This document shows, one piece after another, positions 7,958 to 15,981 of a DNA stretch of 64,000 nucleotides. The DNA is taken from contig JANQOW010000137.1 of the NCBI GenBank assembly GCA_028285595.1, positions 1 to 64,000 of the forward strand, given 5' to 3'. Position 1 is the first letter of the stretch; each line of letters begins with the position of its first letter. The position numbers were made by a program, and so were the translations under genes. This DNA is from Hyphomicrobiales bacterium. GTDB lineage: Bacteria; Pseudomonadota; Alphaproteobacteria; Rhizobiales; CAJQND01. The notes under the pieces were generated by a model. That model was not told where the DNA came from, ran no database searches, and was given only the letters and a program-made list of their open reading frames with translations.

Positions 7958-9022
7958 CTAAGGTTTCTTAGATACCAGCTTGTGTTCATCTCTGGACGTT
8001 AGCCAGCGCGCGTATGGCACCATCTTCAAGCCGAGCATCTTGTAATTCACCCGGTAAAAACCTTCCGTACCGGTCGAAACAGCCTCGGGCATGACTTTAA
8101 GCACATCCTGTGCCATGACGCCGACCCACTCTTTATCACTCCAGGTGTACTTGAAGCGGTAAAGCGTAAGCCCGTTGGGCAGCCGCGTTAGGGCGGCGAT
8201 ATCGCGCTTGAGGCGGATGTCAGAACCGGGGCTGCCCCCTGCACCGCCGCCATTGCTGCCGTCACTGTCGCCGCCGTTACCGCTGGCGCCGTCATTGTTC
8301 ACGTCCGGCTCGATAACTGCGGTGGCCGAGCAGCGTGCTGCGATACGGCCCGGTACGCGCAGGCTGCGGGCCAGGCGGCCTTGTGCCAACAGAAACGGAA
8401 TGGCTCGGCGCGCCGACTCGCCGGCGAGAATGGTGCTGTCCGGTCGGTCCGCGCCCACAATGCGCCCGTTGGGCTCGATGCGCACCGACTGGCACTGCCG
8501 GGTCAATGTGCGGCAGCTCCCGCTTGTGTTGCAGGCCTGAACCGAGCCGTAGAGCAGGGTGACGATGGTTTGCCCCCGGCGGCCCACATAAACATCAAAC
8601 AAGGTGCCGCGCACGCCGATTGTCGAGCTGGGGGTTATGATCCTGTAGGATTTTGAGGGCATGTTGCCGGTGGCAAACCGGAACGCCCCGCGGGCGGCCT
8701 TCATCAGGAGCTGCGAGTTCCCGCCTCTGCCGGAGTAGACAAATCTGTCCAGCGTCACGCTGGAGCTGGCATTGAGCGCCAGGCGGGTATTGTCGTTAAA
8801 GCGGAACTGGCCAAAGCTCGACCGTCCGGCCCGAAGGCGCTGATTGCGGAACACCCGATCCCCTCTGCCGAGGCGTGCTGTGGCGCCCGCCAGCCGACCT
8901 GTGACCGTGCGCACAATCTTGGTGGCGCCGCCCACGTCCTCCGCAGCAGACACAACCGGTGCGTCAGTCAGGGTAAAGATGACAATCAAGCTGAGCAGAG
9001 AGGAAAATGGCCAATGGGTCAT
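7958..9022 (-). CDS. Secreted FecR-domain protein fused to a C-terminal S74-type intramolecular chaperone (copy 3)
   Basis: This is 354 residues. The signal peptide (1 to about 26) and FecR domain (about 35-165; LGRGDRVF, FNDNTRLALNASSS, ARGAFRFATG, TPSSTIGVRGTLFDV) resemble the two downstream paralogues. After a short Asp/Asn/Gly linker the tail differs: SDIRLKRDI, LPNGLTLYRFKY, WVGVMAQDV and the final YRVNYKMLGLKMV match the S74 peptidase/chaperone domain of phage tail fibres and some bacterial surface proteins. Ser267 and Lys272 keep the Ser-x4-Lys spacing that I recall for the self-cleaving dyad. In known S74 proteins this domain drives trimer folding and then cuts itself off. It is first in the three-gene array and lacks the leader shared by the other two. 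Confidence 0.8.
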   Translation of the reverse strand: MTHWPFSSLLSLIVIFTLTDAPVVSAAEDVGGATKIVRTVTGRLAGATARLGRGDRVFRNQRLRAGRSSFGQFRFNDNTRLALNASSSVTLDRFVYSGRGGNSQLLMKAARGAFRFATGNMPSKSYRIITPSSTIGVRGTLFDVYVGRRGQTIVTLLYGSVQACNTSGSCRTLTRQCQSVRIEPNGRIVGADRPDSTILAGESARRAIPFLLAQGRLARSLRVPGRIAARCSATAVIEPDVNNDGASGNGGDSDGSNGGGAGGSPGSDIRLKRDIAALTRLPNGLTLYRFKYTWSDKEWVGVMAQDVLKVMPEAVSTGTEGFYRVNYKMLGLKMVPYARWLTSRDEHKLVSKKP

Positions 9023-9117
9023 AAAGCGGTCCTGAGCTATAAGTGACTGCAGTGGGCCCCTCCCATGGGCGCAGACATTACCAAAAGGTTACTGCTTCTG
9101 CAAAGCCAAATCGTGCC

Positions 9118-9723
9118 CTAAGGGGCGGTGTGGAGGAATTCGCTTCGCGCTGCCAAAGCCACCACAATCAGCATGGATGCCGCCATGAAGAGGTTGATGA
9201 AAAACATCGTGCGCTGGGACAGGTCCAGCCTCTGAAGCGAGACCCCGGCGGCCAGCCAAGCCAGATGGACCGGTATCCAGATGATGTTCATGATGAGAAA
9301 CTTGAGCGACGTTTCCACCAGAATGCTCTCCGGCCAGAAGGGAAAGCCTGAAAACAGGAAGGTGTTCACCGCATAGGCTTTAGGGTTGATGGCTTGAAAG
9401 CCAAGACCGATCAGGAAGCCGGGAGGCGACTGAGAGCGAATGAAGGCGATGTTGCTGCCCGAAAAGGCAATGCGCGCGGCCAGATAGAGCAGATAGGCGA
9501 TCGAGGCGTAGAGCAGCACCGTGCGCAAATAGGGGACCGAGAATAATGTGGCCGCCACCCCTGTCACCACGGCCAGGCACACCAGGTTGGTGCTGATGAA
9601 GAGGCCGGCCAGAAACCGCAAGCCCGCCGGGTAACCGAAACCCGAGCCGATGCCGGCGGTGGTGAGAACGCCGGGGCCGGGAGTGATGATGAGGAAGAAC
9701 AATGCGGCGGCAAATGCTATCAT
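9118..9723 (-). CDS. LysE/RhtB-family amino-acid exporter
   Basis: This has 201 residues from the ATG at 9723; a longer frame to 9780 would put a polar stretch before the first helix and run over the divergent methyltransferase leader. The N-terminus MIAFAAALFFLIITPGPG carries the family signature Thr-Pro-Gly-Pro at the end of helix 1. Five to six hydrophobic helices follow, with the conserved NPKA (QAINPKAYAV) in the middle. Such proteins export amino acids or homoserine lactones through the inner membrane. The substrate is unassigned. It is divergent from the methyltransferase gene. Confidence 0.85.
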   Translation of the reverse strand: MIAFAAALFFLIITPGPGVLTTAGIGSGFGYPAGLRFLAGLFISTNLVCLAVVTGVAATLFSVPYLRTVLLYASIAYLLYLAARIAFSGSNIAFIRSQSPPGFLIGLGFQAINPKAYAVNTFLFSGFPFWPESILVETSLKFLIMNIIWIPVHLAWLAAGVSLQRLDLSQRTMFFINLFMAASMLIVVALAARSEFLHTAP

Positions 9724-9810
9724 TGGATCACTAAGAGCAGAATATTGAGCGGCTGCGAAGGGCTTTGGCAGGTTCTCCACACGCCTCTCACCTGCAGCGG
9801 CGAGGTGGTG

Positions 9811-10362
9811 ATGGATCTTTCAGAGCGACCCGAACCCTCCTTGTGGGTCAGCCGGTTTATGCACCTGGTGCGCCCGCAAGGACGCGTCTTGGATCTGGCC
9901 TGTGGGTCGGGCCGGCACACGGCGCTGTTTGCCAAGGCCGGCTTTCTGGTGACGGCAGCGGACCGCGATATCTCTAAGCTTGGGCACCTGGCTGAGGCGC
10001 GGGGTGTGCGGCCGGTTGAAGTGGATCTGGAGGCCGGAGCGGGCTGGCCGTTTCCGGGCGAGGCGTTTGATGCGATTGTGGTGACGAACTATCTCCATCG
10101 CCCGCTGTTTCCGGCGATCTTGGCAGCACTCGCCCAAGGCGGCGTCTTGATTTACGAGACCTTTGCGGACGGCAACCAGGCCTTTGGAAAGCCGTCAAAC
10201 CCCGATTTCCTGCTGCAGCCGGGCGAGCTGCTGGACGTTGTTTCCGGCAGCGTGACGCCGGTTGCCTATGAGCATGGCATTCGCCAGGTTCCCCGGCCGG
10301 CTGTCGTGCAGCGCCTTTGTGCGGTGAAGGGGGTGCCGCCCTTCAGTCTTGAGCCGCGCTGA
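9811..10362 (+). CDS. Class I SAM-dependent methyltransferase
   Basis: This has 183 residues from the ATG at 9811, which follows GAGG at a good distance; the frame extends to 9745 without support. Motif I is VLDLACGSGRHT (about residues 25-36), followed by an acidic end of strand 2 (VTAADRDISKL) and a post-I motif (FDAIVVTNYLHR). The closing sequence resembles TehB-like and related small methyltransferases in alphaproteobacteria. The acceptor is unknown. Its last 20 bases overlap the convergent NlpC/P60 gene. Confidence 0.8.
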   Translation: MDLSERPEPSLWVSRFMHLVRPQGRVLDLACGSGRHTALFAKAGFLVTAADRDISKLGHLAEARGVRPVEVDLEAGAGWPFPGEAFDAIVVTNYLHRPLFPAILAALAQGGVLIYETFADGNQAFGKPSNPDFLLQPGELLDVVSGSVTPVAYEHGIRQVPRPAVVQRLCAVKGVPPFSLEPR

Positions 10363-11206
10363 GGGCGGGCGGCCTGCGGCAGGTTGTGGGTGCCGCATAG
10401 AGATGGGCAATGCGCTCCACCGCGCCCTGAAGCGGTTCTGAGACGGCTTGCATGTGGTGGCCATTGGCGTGCAGTAGCCGCTCGGCATCCTGCATGATGC
10501 CCACATGCCCTTTCCAGAACACCAGATCGCCGCGCTGGAGCGCCTCATCGCCAAAGGGCCCCAGCGGGATGCCAAAGCGGTCTTCCAGCATATCCGTGTC
10601 TCGGGGAGCCTCGATGCCGGCCATGCGTAAGCCGCATGCCACGAGCCCTGAGCAATCCATGCCCCAGGCTGAGGTGCCGCCCCATAGATAAGGCGCTCCG
10701 AGCAATTGTTCGCATACGGAGACGAAATCCTGCGCAACGACGGAGACCTCGCTTAAGTGCCTGGCCCACACATAACGGCCTGTTGACAGTCGGCAGAAAT
10801 CGCCGTCCGCGCCCACAACCGAAACGCCGGCGCCGAGCGGCAGGTGTTCAACCGGCTGCTGTTTGATGCTGGCCGCCGTGTAGGTGAGGGTCGAGGGAAC
10901 GGTGACCCTGTGGGTACAAGGCTCAGTCCGGTCGGAAAGCGCGGATGCGGGCAGGTAGCCCACATATCCATCGCGCGCCAGTTGCCCCCAAGCCCAGCCC
11001 TCCGCAGTCTCTTCGTAAATGGTGACCAGATCGCCGCACAAGGCTTGGGTGTCCAGGCTGGCGTCCAGTGCGGGGGCCTGACGCACGTCTGCCACCGGCG
11101 CGGTGATCTGCATCGTGCGGCCCGCTACGAAACGGTCGGCCTCCACCTTGCCTTTAAGCCAGTCGGCGGCAAGATCGCTGCGGTAGGGGTTTAAACGCTT
11201 GTCCAT
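10343..11206 (-). CDS. NlpC/P60 (C40) family peptidase with N-terminal SH3-like domains
   Basis: This is 287 residues. Two bacterial SH3-like segments fill residues 35-155 (VRQAPALDAS, WGQLARDGYVGYLPASAL, then ADGDFCRLSTGRYVWARHL). The C-terminal papain-like domain has Cys185 in GMDCSGLVACG, His234 in WKGHVGIMQ and a third polar residue about 12-16 residues later. The family cuts peptide cross-links in peptidoglycan, usually between D-Glu and the diamino acid. No signal peptide is visible, as is common for this subgroup. A leucyl aminopeptidase gene often lies beside it in alphaproteobacteria and does so here, with a MarR gene between, which suggests recycling of murein peptides. Confidence 0.85.
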   Translation of the reverse strand: MDKRLNPYRSDLAADWLKGKVEADRFVAGRTMQITAPVADVRQAPALDASLDTQALCGDLVTIYEETAEGWAWGQLARDGYVGYLPASALSDRTEPCTHRVTVPSTLTYTAASIKQQPVEHLPLGAGVSVVGADGDFCRLSTGRYVWARHLSEVSVVAQDFVSVCEQLLGAPYLWGGTSAWGMDCSGLVACGLRMAGIEAPRDTDMLEDRFGIPLGPFGDEALQRGDLVFWKGHVGIMQDAERLLHANGHHMQAVSEPLQGAVERIAHLYAAPTTCRRPPALSAAQD

Positions 11207-11241
11207 GGGCCGCTATTGGGTAGGCGCAATTTGTTAAGATC

Positions 11242-11598
11242 TCACATCATGGTCGGCAGACCTGCTGCCCGTTGGCACACCGTATCGGCGAGACGCTCCA
11301 CGAACAATGAACCGTTGACCGTGCGCTGTACCAGCACATTGCGCCGGTCCTGGGGGTCCCGCCGGCGGTTGACGAGATCCATCCGTCCCATGGAATCCAG
11401 CGCCCGAGTGATGACCGGTTTGGTGACGCCCAGCTTGGCAGCCAGCCCGCGCACGGTGTGGGGCGGCGGTTCCAGATAAACGGTCAGCAATATGGTGGTC
11501 TGCCGGGCAGACAGGTCAGGCTCAGTGTCTCTGACCAGTTCCAAATGCGTGTCGTGCCAGAGCTTCAACGCTTCTGCGGTGGTTAACTCAACCGCCAT
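11242..11598 (-). CDS. MarR-family winged-helix regulator
   Basis: This is 118 residues, somewhat shorter than a typical MarR protein (about 140). The winged helix-turn-helix is clear: HTVRGLAAKLGVTKPVITRALDSM, then a basic wing (VNRRRDPQDRRNVLVQ). The N-terminal helix that normally helps dimer formation is short. It lies between the leucyl aminopeptidase and NlpC/P60 genes on the same strand, about 100 and 35 bases away, so it may control one of them. The ligand is unknown. Confidence 0.8.
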   Translation of the reverse strand: MAVELTTAEALKLWHDTHLELVRDTEPDLSARQTTILLTVYLEPPPHTVRGLAAKLGVTKPVITRALDSMGRMDLVNRRRDPQDRRNVLVQRTVNGSLFVERLADTVCQRAAGLPTMM

Positions 11599-11698
11599 CG
11601 TCAGGTTTTCCCAGGTGAGGCCGGGCGGACCGGGCCAGTTCGTTACGGACCCGTATCATTTTAACGCCTCTGCCCTGTGTGGCAAGGGTTTGCTGTCT

Positions 11699-13099
11699 CT
11701 AGCGGCGCCGGGTCCGCCGCGATGAATAGCGCTTTTCGATCACCTCGAAGAGGGCGCGGATGGCACAGGCCTCACCGCCCATGGGGCGCCCCGGCTTTGA
11801 TTTGGGTGTCCAGCCGAAAATGTCGAGATGCACGTAGGAGCGCGCATTTTCCACAAACCGGCGCAGAAACAGGCCGGCCGTGATCGAGCCCGCAAAGCCT
11901 CCAGACGAAATATGGTTCACATCGGCCACAGAGCTCGACAGCCACTCGTCATAGGGCGACCAGAAGGGCATGCGCCACACGGGATCATTGGTGCTCGCTC
12001 CGGCCTGGCTGATGGCCCCGGCCAGGTCTTCATCGTCGGTGTAGAACGGGGCCAAGTCCGGCCCCACGGCGACCCGCGCTGCGCCTGTGAGCGTTGCCAT
12101 ATCGATCAGCAGATCGGGGCTCTCTTCATCGGCCAGATGCAGAGCATCGGCGAGCACGAGGCGTCCTTCCGCATCCGTGTTGCCGATTTCAACCGACAGG
12201 CCTTTGCGGCTGGGCAGGATGTCGCCCGGGCGGAAGGCCCCTGCGGACACCGAGTTCTCAACCGCCGGGATCAGCACGCGCAGGCGCACGGGCAGCTTTG
12301 CCTGCATGATCATAGCGGCGAGGCCCAGAACATTGGCGGCGCCGCCCATGTCCTTTTTCATCAGCGCCATGGAGTTGCCGGGCTTGAGATTGAGCCCCCC
12401 AGTGTCAAAACAAACGCCTTTGCCCACCAGGGTAACCTTTGGCCGGCTCGCCGCTCCCCATGTCATATCGACCAGGCGCGGTTCGATGTCGGACGCCCGG
12501 CCAACGGCATGGATCATCGGGAAATTCTGCTTCAAGAGCTGACTGCCCACAATGGAAGAGACTTTCGCCCCATGGGTCTTGGCGAGGGCGCGGATGGCCT
12601 TTTCCAGAGCATCGGGGCCCATATCATTGGCCGGAGTGTTGATGAGGTCACGGGTGAGCGTGACGGCCTCGGCTTTGGCCCTGACGGCGTCTGCATCCAC
12701 ACCCTTGGGGGCAACCAGTTGAGCCCTTGGCGCCGAGGCAGCGTTATAGGCATCGAACCGGTAGGCCTCCATCAGCCAACCCAGCGCCACCAGTGTGCCT
12801 TGGTCCACGGGCTCATGGAACGCATAGGTGCCGTCAGGCAGCGCGCTGGCGAGCTTGGACGGCAAGAAGGGGTCCGCCTGCCGTGAGGGGGCGCCGGTTC
12901 CGAAGACCACCAATGCGATCTCCCCTTTTTCCCCGGGCACCGCCACATGGGTGCCCGCCTTGCCGGAGAAACCGTGGGCCTTGATCCAGGCGGATTGAGG
13001 CTTGGGAAGGCTGCGGAGGAGCCCGTTCACGGCATCCTCGGAGACCATGTGGATTGGGGTCGCCTTGCGGCGGGTTCGGTTGAGCAGGAGATCTGTCAC
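11699..13099 (-). CDS. Leucyl aminopeptidase family (M17) metallopeptidase
   Basis: This is 466 residues. The C-terminal catalytic domain has all the expected residues with the spacing known from E. coli PepA: Lys227, Asp232 and Lys239 in GKGVCFDTGGLNLK, Asp250 in KKDMGG, and Asp309, Glu311 and Arg313 in NTDAEGRL. The N-terminal domain is shorter and divergent, as is usual for the alphaproteobacterial M17 subgroup. It removes N-terminal residues from peptides using two metal ions in the cytoplasm. Placement next to the NlpC/P60 peptidase suggests that the two act on peptides from cell-wall turnover. Confidence 0.9.
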   Translation of the reverse strand: MTDLLLNRTRRKATPIHMVSEDAVNGLLRSLPKPQSAWIKAHGFSGKAGTHVAVPGEKGEIALVVFGTGAPSRQADPFLPSKLASALPDGTYAFHEPVDQGTLVALGWLMEAYRFDAYNAASAPRAQLVAPKGVDADAVRAKAEAVTLTRDLINTPANDMGPDALEKAIRALAKTHGAKVSSIVGSQLLKQNFPMIHAVGRASDIEPRLVDMTWGAASRPKVTLVGKGVCFDTGGLNLKPGNSMALMKKDMGGAANVLGLAAMIMQAKLPVRLRVLIPAVENSVSAGAFRPGDILPSRKGLSVEIGNTDAEGRLVLADALHLADEESPDLLIDMATLTGAARVAVGPDLAPFYTDDEDLAGAISQAGASTNDPVWRMPFWSPYDEWLSSSVADVNHISSGGFAGSITAGLFLRRFVENARSYVHLDIFGWTPKSKPGRPMGGEACAIRALFEVIEKRYSSRRTRRR

Positions 13100-13306
13100 G
13101 GGGAGGGCACCTTCTGGATGGGCGGTTGCGATTTGTGGCGGACTTTACTGGGGCGCAGGCTGCTCAGCAATGGGTGAGGGAACCTGTGCCGAAACTGAAC
13201 TGAAGGTTAAGCAATTGTTGACGCCTTGCTGCAATGATCACTCTTTGAGAATCGCATTAATCGAAAAGCCGGGTGAGGCGTTCGGGTTGAGGGATAGGGT
13301 TTCCAG

Positions 13307-14119
13307 ATGATCGCCGTGAAGATGGGCCCAACAGGGTCAATCGTGAAATTAGCACTGTTTCTGCCACTTGCGGCCATGGTTTTGGCGGGATGCAAGACCA
13401 CCGGGTCGTCATCTCTGCTGGGGGGCAACTCTTCGTCGAGCTCGGCGGAGGCCAGTCAGGCGCCGGATGTGCGCGCAGTGGCAAAGTGGGGCCAGCGCTG
13501 GGAAAAAAGCCCGGGCGATCCCAAGCTCACGGTTGGATATGTGACCCAATTGCGCAGACTGGGCGCTCATGACAAAGCATTATCTGTTCTGCAGGACGCG
13601 ACCAAGACCAATCCGCGCAGCACGACCCTCCAGGGCGAGCTTGGCAAGCAACTGGCCACGGCCGGCAAAAACCAGGAAGCGTCGGTGGTTCTGCAACGGG
13701 CAGCGGCGGCCTCCGATGCCACCTGGCAGATCCATTCACGCAAAGGCGTGGTGCTGGACCGGCTCGGCCGTCACAAGGACGCGCAGGCGGCTTACCGAAT
13801 GGCCTTGCAGAAATCTCCCGGTCAGATCAGCACCATGAACAATCTTGGCCTTTCCCAGGCGCAGGATGGGCAGCTCAAACAGGCCGAAGGCACGCTGCGC
13901 CGCGCTTATGCAACACCGGCCGGCCGCAAGCACTCAAGACTGCGTCAGAACCTGGCGTTGGTTGTCGGGCTTCAGGGCAGGTTTGAGGAAGCCAAGACCA
14001 TCGTGAAGGCCGATCTGCCGCCCCAGCAGGTTGAGCAGAACATTGCCTACCTGCGCCAGATGCTCTCTCAGCCTGATCCTTGGAAGAAACTCTCCAAGCT
14101 GGATAAGAAGAAGACTTAA
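13307..14119 (+). CDS. TPR lipoprotein, TadD-like
   Basis: This is 270 residues. A lipoprotein signal ends in LAGC with Cys29 as the acylation site, followed by a Ser/Gly-rich linker. Tetratricopeptide repeats fill about residues 60-200 (for example AHDKALSVLQDATKTNP and GRHKDAQAAYRMALQKSP). The pattern is that of TadD, the outer-membrane pilotin-like protein of Tad/Flp pili, but no other tad genes are in the window, so it may be a stand-alone copy. A purine-rich GAGGGATAGGG lies 12 bases before the ATG. Confidence 0.75.
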   Translation: MIAVKMGPTGSIVKLALFLPLAAMVLAGCKTTGSSSLLGGNSSSSSAEASQAPDVRAVAKWGQRWEKSPGDPKLTVGYVTQLRRLGAHDKALSVLQDATKTNPRSTTLQGELGKQLATAGKNQEASVVLQRAAAASDATWQIHSRKGVVLDRLGRHKDAQAAYRMALQKSPGQISTMNNLGLSQAQDGQLKQAEGTLRRAYATPAGRKHSRLRQNLALVVGLQGRFEEAKTIVKADLPPQQVEQNIAYLRQMLSQPDPWKKLSKLDKKKT

Positions 14120-14283
14120 GATCGCCTGCCCAACGATCCGGCGGACGGCAGCGCATCTCTCTTCAGCCGTCCGATACAATTGAAACACGGTTTCAGGTTC
14201 TCAGACATCCGTCTGATACAGCGTTCTCCTACCTCTCGGTCAACACACCTTTTCCCGATATCTGACCAAGAGAGAGTTGAGAC

Positions 14284-14883
14284 ATGAACGTTCAAGCATT
14301 TTCCACCATCCGCCAGGCAGAGGCCAGCGACGCGCGTGACCTTGCCAAGCTGATTGATATTGCCGGTGAGGGGATTCCCGCTTGGCTTTGGGCCCAAAAG
14401 TGCCAGGCCGGACAAACGCCGCTGGAGGTCGGCGCGGAGCGGGCGCAAAGGGCCGAAGGCGGCTTTTCATACAGGAATGCGCTTGTGGCCGAGAAGAACG
14501 GCGAGGTCTTGGGTATGGTTTTGGGCTATCCCATCGACGCGGCATCGACGGGCGATCCGTCCAACTTTCCCGCTCCCATCGCACCGTTTGTGGAGCTGGA
14601 GGCCCAATCGGTGGGCACGTGGTACATCAACGCCCTGGCGGTGTTTGCCGGCAACCGCGAATCCGGGATCGGCAGCAAATTGCTCAATGCCGTTGAAGTT
14701 CAAGCGGCTGCTGAGGGCTATCCGGTCATGAGCATACAGGTCTACGCGCAAAACGTTGGCGCGCATCGTCTGTACCAGCGTTTGGGCTATACCATTGCGG
14801 CGCGCTCTGAGGTGCGCCTGCATCCCTGCCAACCTTACTACACCGGGGACGTTCTTCTGCTGCTGAAGAGGCTGGCGGGCTGA
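14284..14883 (+). CDS. GNAT-family N-acetyltransferase
   Basis: This is 199 residues with the single-domain GNAT plan. The central strand pair is VAEKNGEVLGMVLGYP, the acetyl-CoA loop is NRESGIGSKLL (about residues 124-134) and the closing motif is NVGAHRLYQRLGYT. The acceptor amine is not predictable. The last 158 bases are overlapped on the other strand by the small membrane protein gene at 14726-15088. Confidence 0.85.
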   Translation: MNVQAFSTIRQAEASDARDLAKLIDIAGEGIPAWLWAQKCQAGQTPLEVGAERAQRAEGGFSYRNALVAEKNGEVLGMVLGYPIDAASTGDPSNFPAPIAPFVELEAQSVGTWYINALAVFAGNRESGIGSKLLNAVEVQAAAEGYPVMSIQVYAQNVGAHRLYQRLGYTIAARSEVRLHPCQPYYTGDVLLLLKRLAG

Positions 14884-15088
14884 CAAAGCGGCTGCTTTTG
14901 GCCCGCACACGGTCCACGGCCAGTGTGAGTGCCGGGACCAGAATGCGGGCCATCAGAGGAACCATCACACCGGTGAGTAAGAGCGTCCTGAAGGCCAGGG
15001 GCCACTGGCCGATGAGTTCGTCGAGAAGCAACAGCAAGGCCGTTATCGTCGGCCATGCTGCTGCCCAGGTGATCAGAAGCGCGCGCAT
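14726..15088 (-). CDS. Small DUF2798-like membrane protein, translationally coupled to the aldo/keto reductase
   Basis: This is 120 residues. The first 65 hold two transmembrane helices in a compact arrangement (LLITWAAAWPTITALLLLLDELIG, then AFRTLLLTGVMVPLMARILVPAL), typical of small conserved membrane proteins with two helices. The ATG comes one base after the TGA of the upstream aldo/keto reductase gene, which supports translation. The last 50 residues are polar, look unstructured and overlap the convergent GNAT gene, so the original stop may have been lost. Function is unknown. Confidence 0.6.
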   Translation of the reverse strand: MRALLITWAAAWPTITALLLLLDELIGQWPLAFRTLLLTGVMVPLMARILVPALTLAVDRVRAKSSRFVSPPASSAAEERPRCSKVGRDAGAPQSAPQWYSPNAGTDDARQRFARRPVCS

Positions 15089-15089
15089 G

Positions 15090-15884
15090 TCAGCTCACAC
15101 TTGCCGCTGCGTTTTCTTCCAGGTGCGCAATCGTCGTCGTGCCCGGGATGACCAGAACATTTGGCGCGCGCGCAAGGAGGGTGCGCAGTGCCTCGGTGGG
15201 GTTGACGGCCGCGCCTTGTCTCATTGGGTTGGCACCCAGAGGGCCGTGAAGCACGAATGCGATGCCCTGCTCGTTGAGCCAGTCAATCATGCTTTCCAGC
15301 TCCTCATCGCGTTCATCGGCCGGTGAATATCGGTTCTGGACAGCCGCGATCGGTGCCACCTGCAGCGCCTCTTCCACTTGGGTCCGCGAAACATTCGACA
15401 GACCGATCATGTCGATCTTTCCCTCCCGGCGCATGTCGTCCAACGCGGCAACGCTTTCATGGATGGGCGTGACGCCATCGGGAGAATGCACGTAGTAAAG
15501 GTCGATTTTCCGGGTGCGCAGGTTGGCAAGGCTCTCCGCCACATGCCGCTTCATCGTTTCCGGCGATGTGTCGCGGCTGATGCTGGTCGCGGTCTTCTCA
15601 ACGCCGCCTTTGGAGGCGATGAACATGTCGCCATAGTCTCCTTCAGGCGTGAGGAGGGCATCTGCAATGATCTTCTCGTTTTCGTGTGGGCCATAGGCGC
15701 GGGCGGTGTCGATATGGGTGATGCCGAGATCGCGGGCCCGGCGGAGCAACTCGATGCCGCCCTGCCAGTCTGGATAGGGTCCAAAGTTCCGGGGCTGACC
15801 TGTGAGCCGCATGGCGCCGTAGCCGATGCGGCCAACTGTGCGGCCGTTCAAGAACGTGAATGTGGGCTTAGAGGTGTTGATCAT
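15090..15884 (-). CDS. Aldo/keto reductase
   Basis: This is 264 residues with the (beta/alpha)8 aldo/keto reductase pattern. GYGAMRLTG opens the barrel, GITHIDTARAYGPHEN carries the catalytic Asp and Tyr, IASKGGVEK the Lys, and DLYYVHSPD the His. The NADPH-binding end (VIPGTTTIAHLEENAAA) is intact. It reduces aldehydes or ketones; the substrate is unknown. It is divergent from a LysR gene with a 15-base palindrome between them, so it is the likely target of that regulator. Confidence 0.9.
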   Translation of the reverse strand: MINTSKPTFTFLNGRTVGRIGYGAMRLTGQPRNFGPYPDWQGGIELLRRARDLGITHIDTARAYGPHENEKIIADALLTPEGDYGDMFIASKGGVEKTATSISRDTSPETMKRHVAESLANLRTRKIDLYYVHSPDGVTPIHESVAALDDMRREGKIDMIGLSNVSRTQVEEALQVAPIAAVQNRYSPADERDEELESMIDWLNEQGIAFVLHGPLGANPMRQGAAVNPTEALRTLLARAPNVLVIPGTTTIAHLEENAAASVS

Positions 15885-15966
15885 CTGTTTTGTCCTTTCG
15901 TTTCGATGGAGGTGAACCTAAGGACTTTCAAAATGTAGTGGTAGACGCATGACTGTTAAGATTGTT

Positions 15967-15981
15967 ATACGTCTGACGTAT
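15967..15981. promoter_or_regulatory. Perfect palindrome ATACGT-CTG-ACGTAT, candidate LysR operator
   Basis: The two 6-base arms are exact inverted repeats, and the right arm runs into the ATG of the LysR gene at 15980. LysR-type regulators commonly bind short interrupted palindromes between themselves and a divergent target. The position over the start codon would suit negative autoregulation. This is inferred from position and symmetry only. Confidence 0.5.

Noticed and set aside
11828-12886. A 352-codon plus-strand frame
   Set aside because: It is a shadow of the leucyl aminopeptidase, whose catalytic residues are all in place on the other strand.
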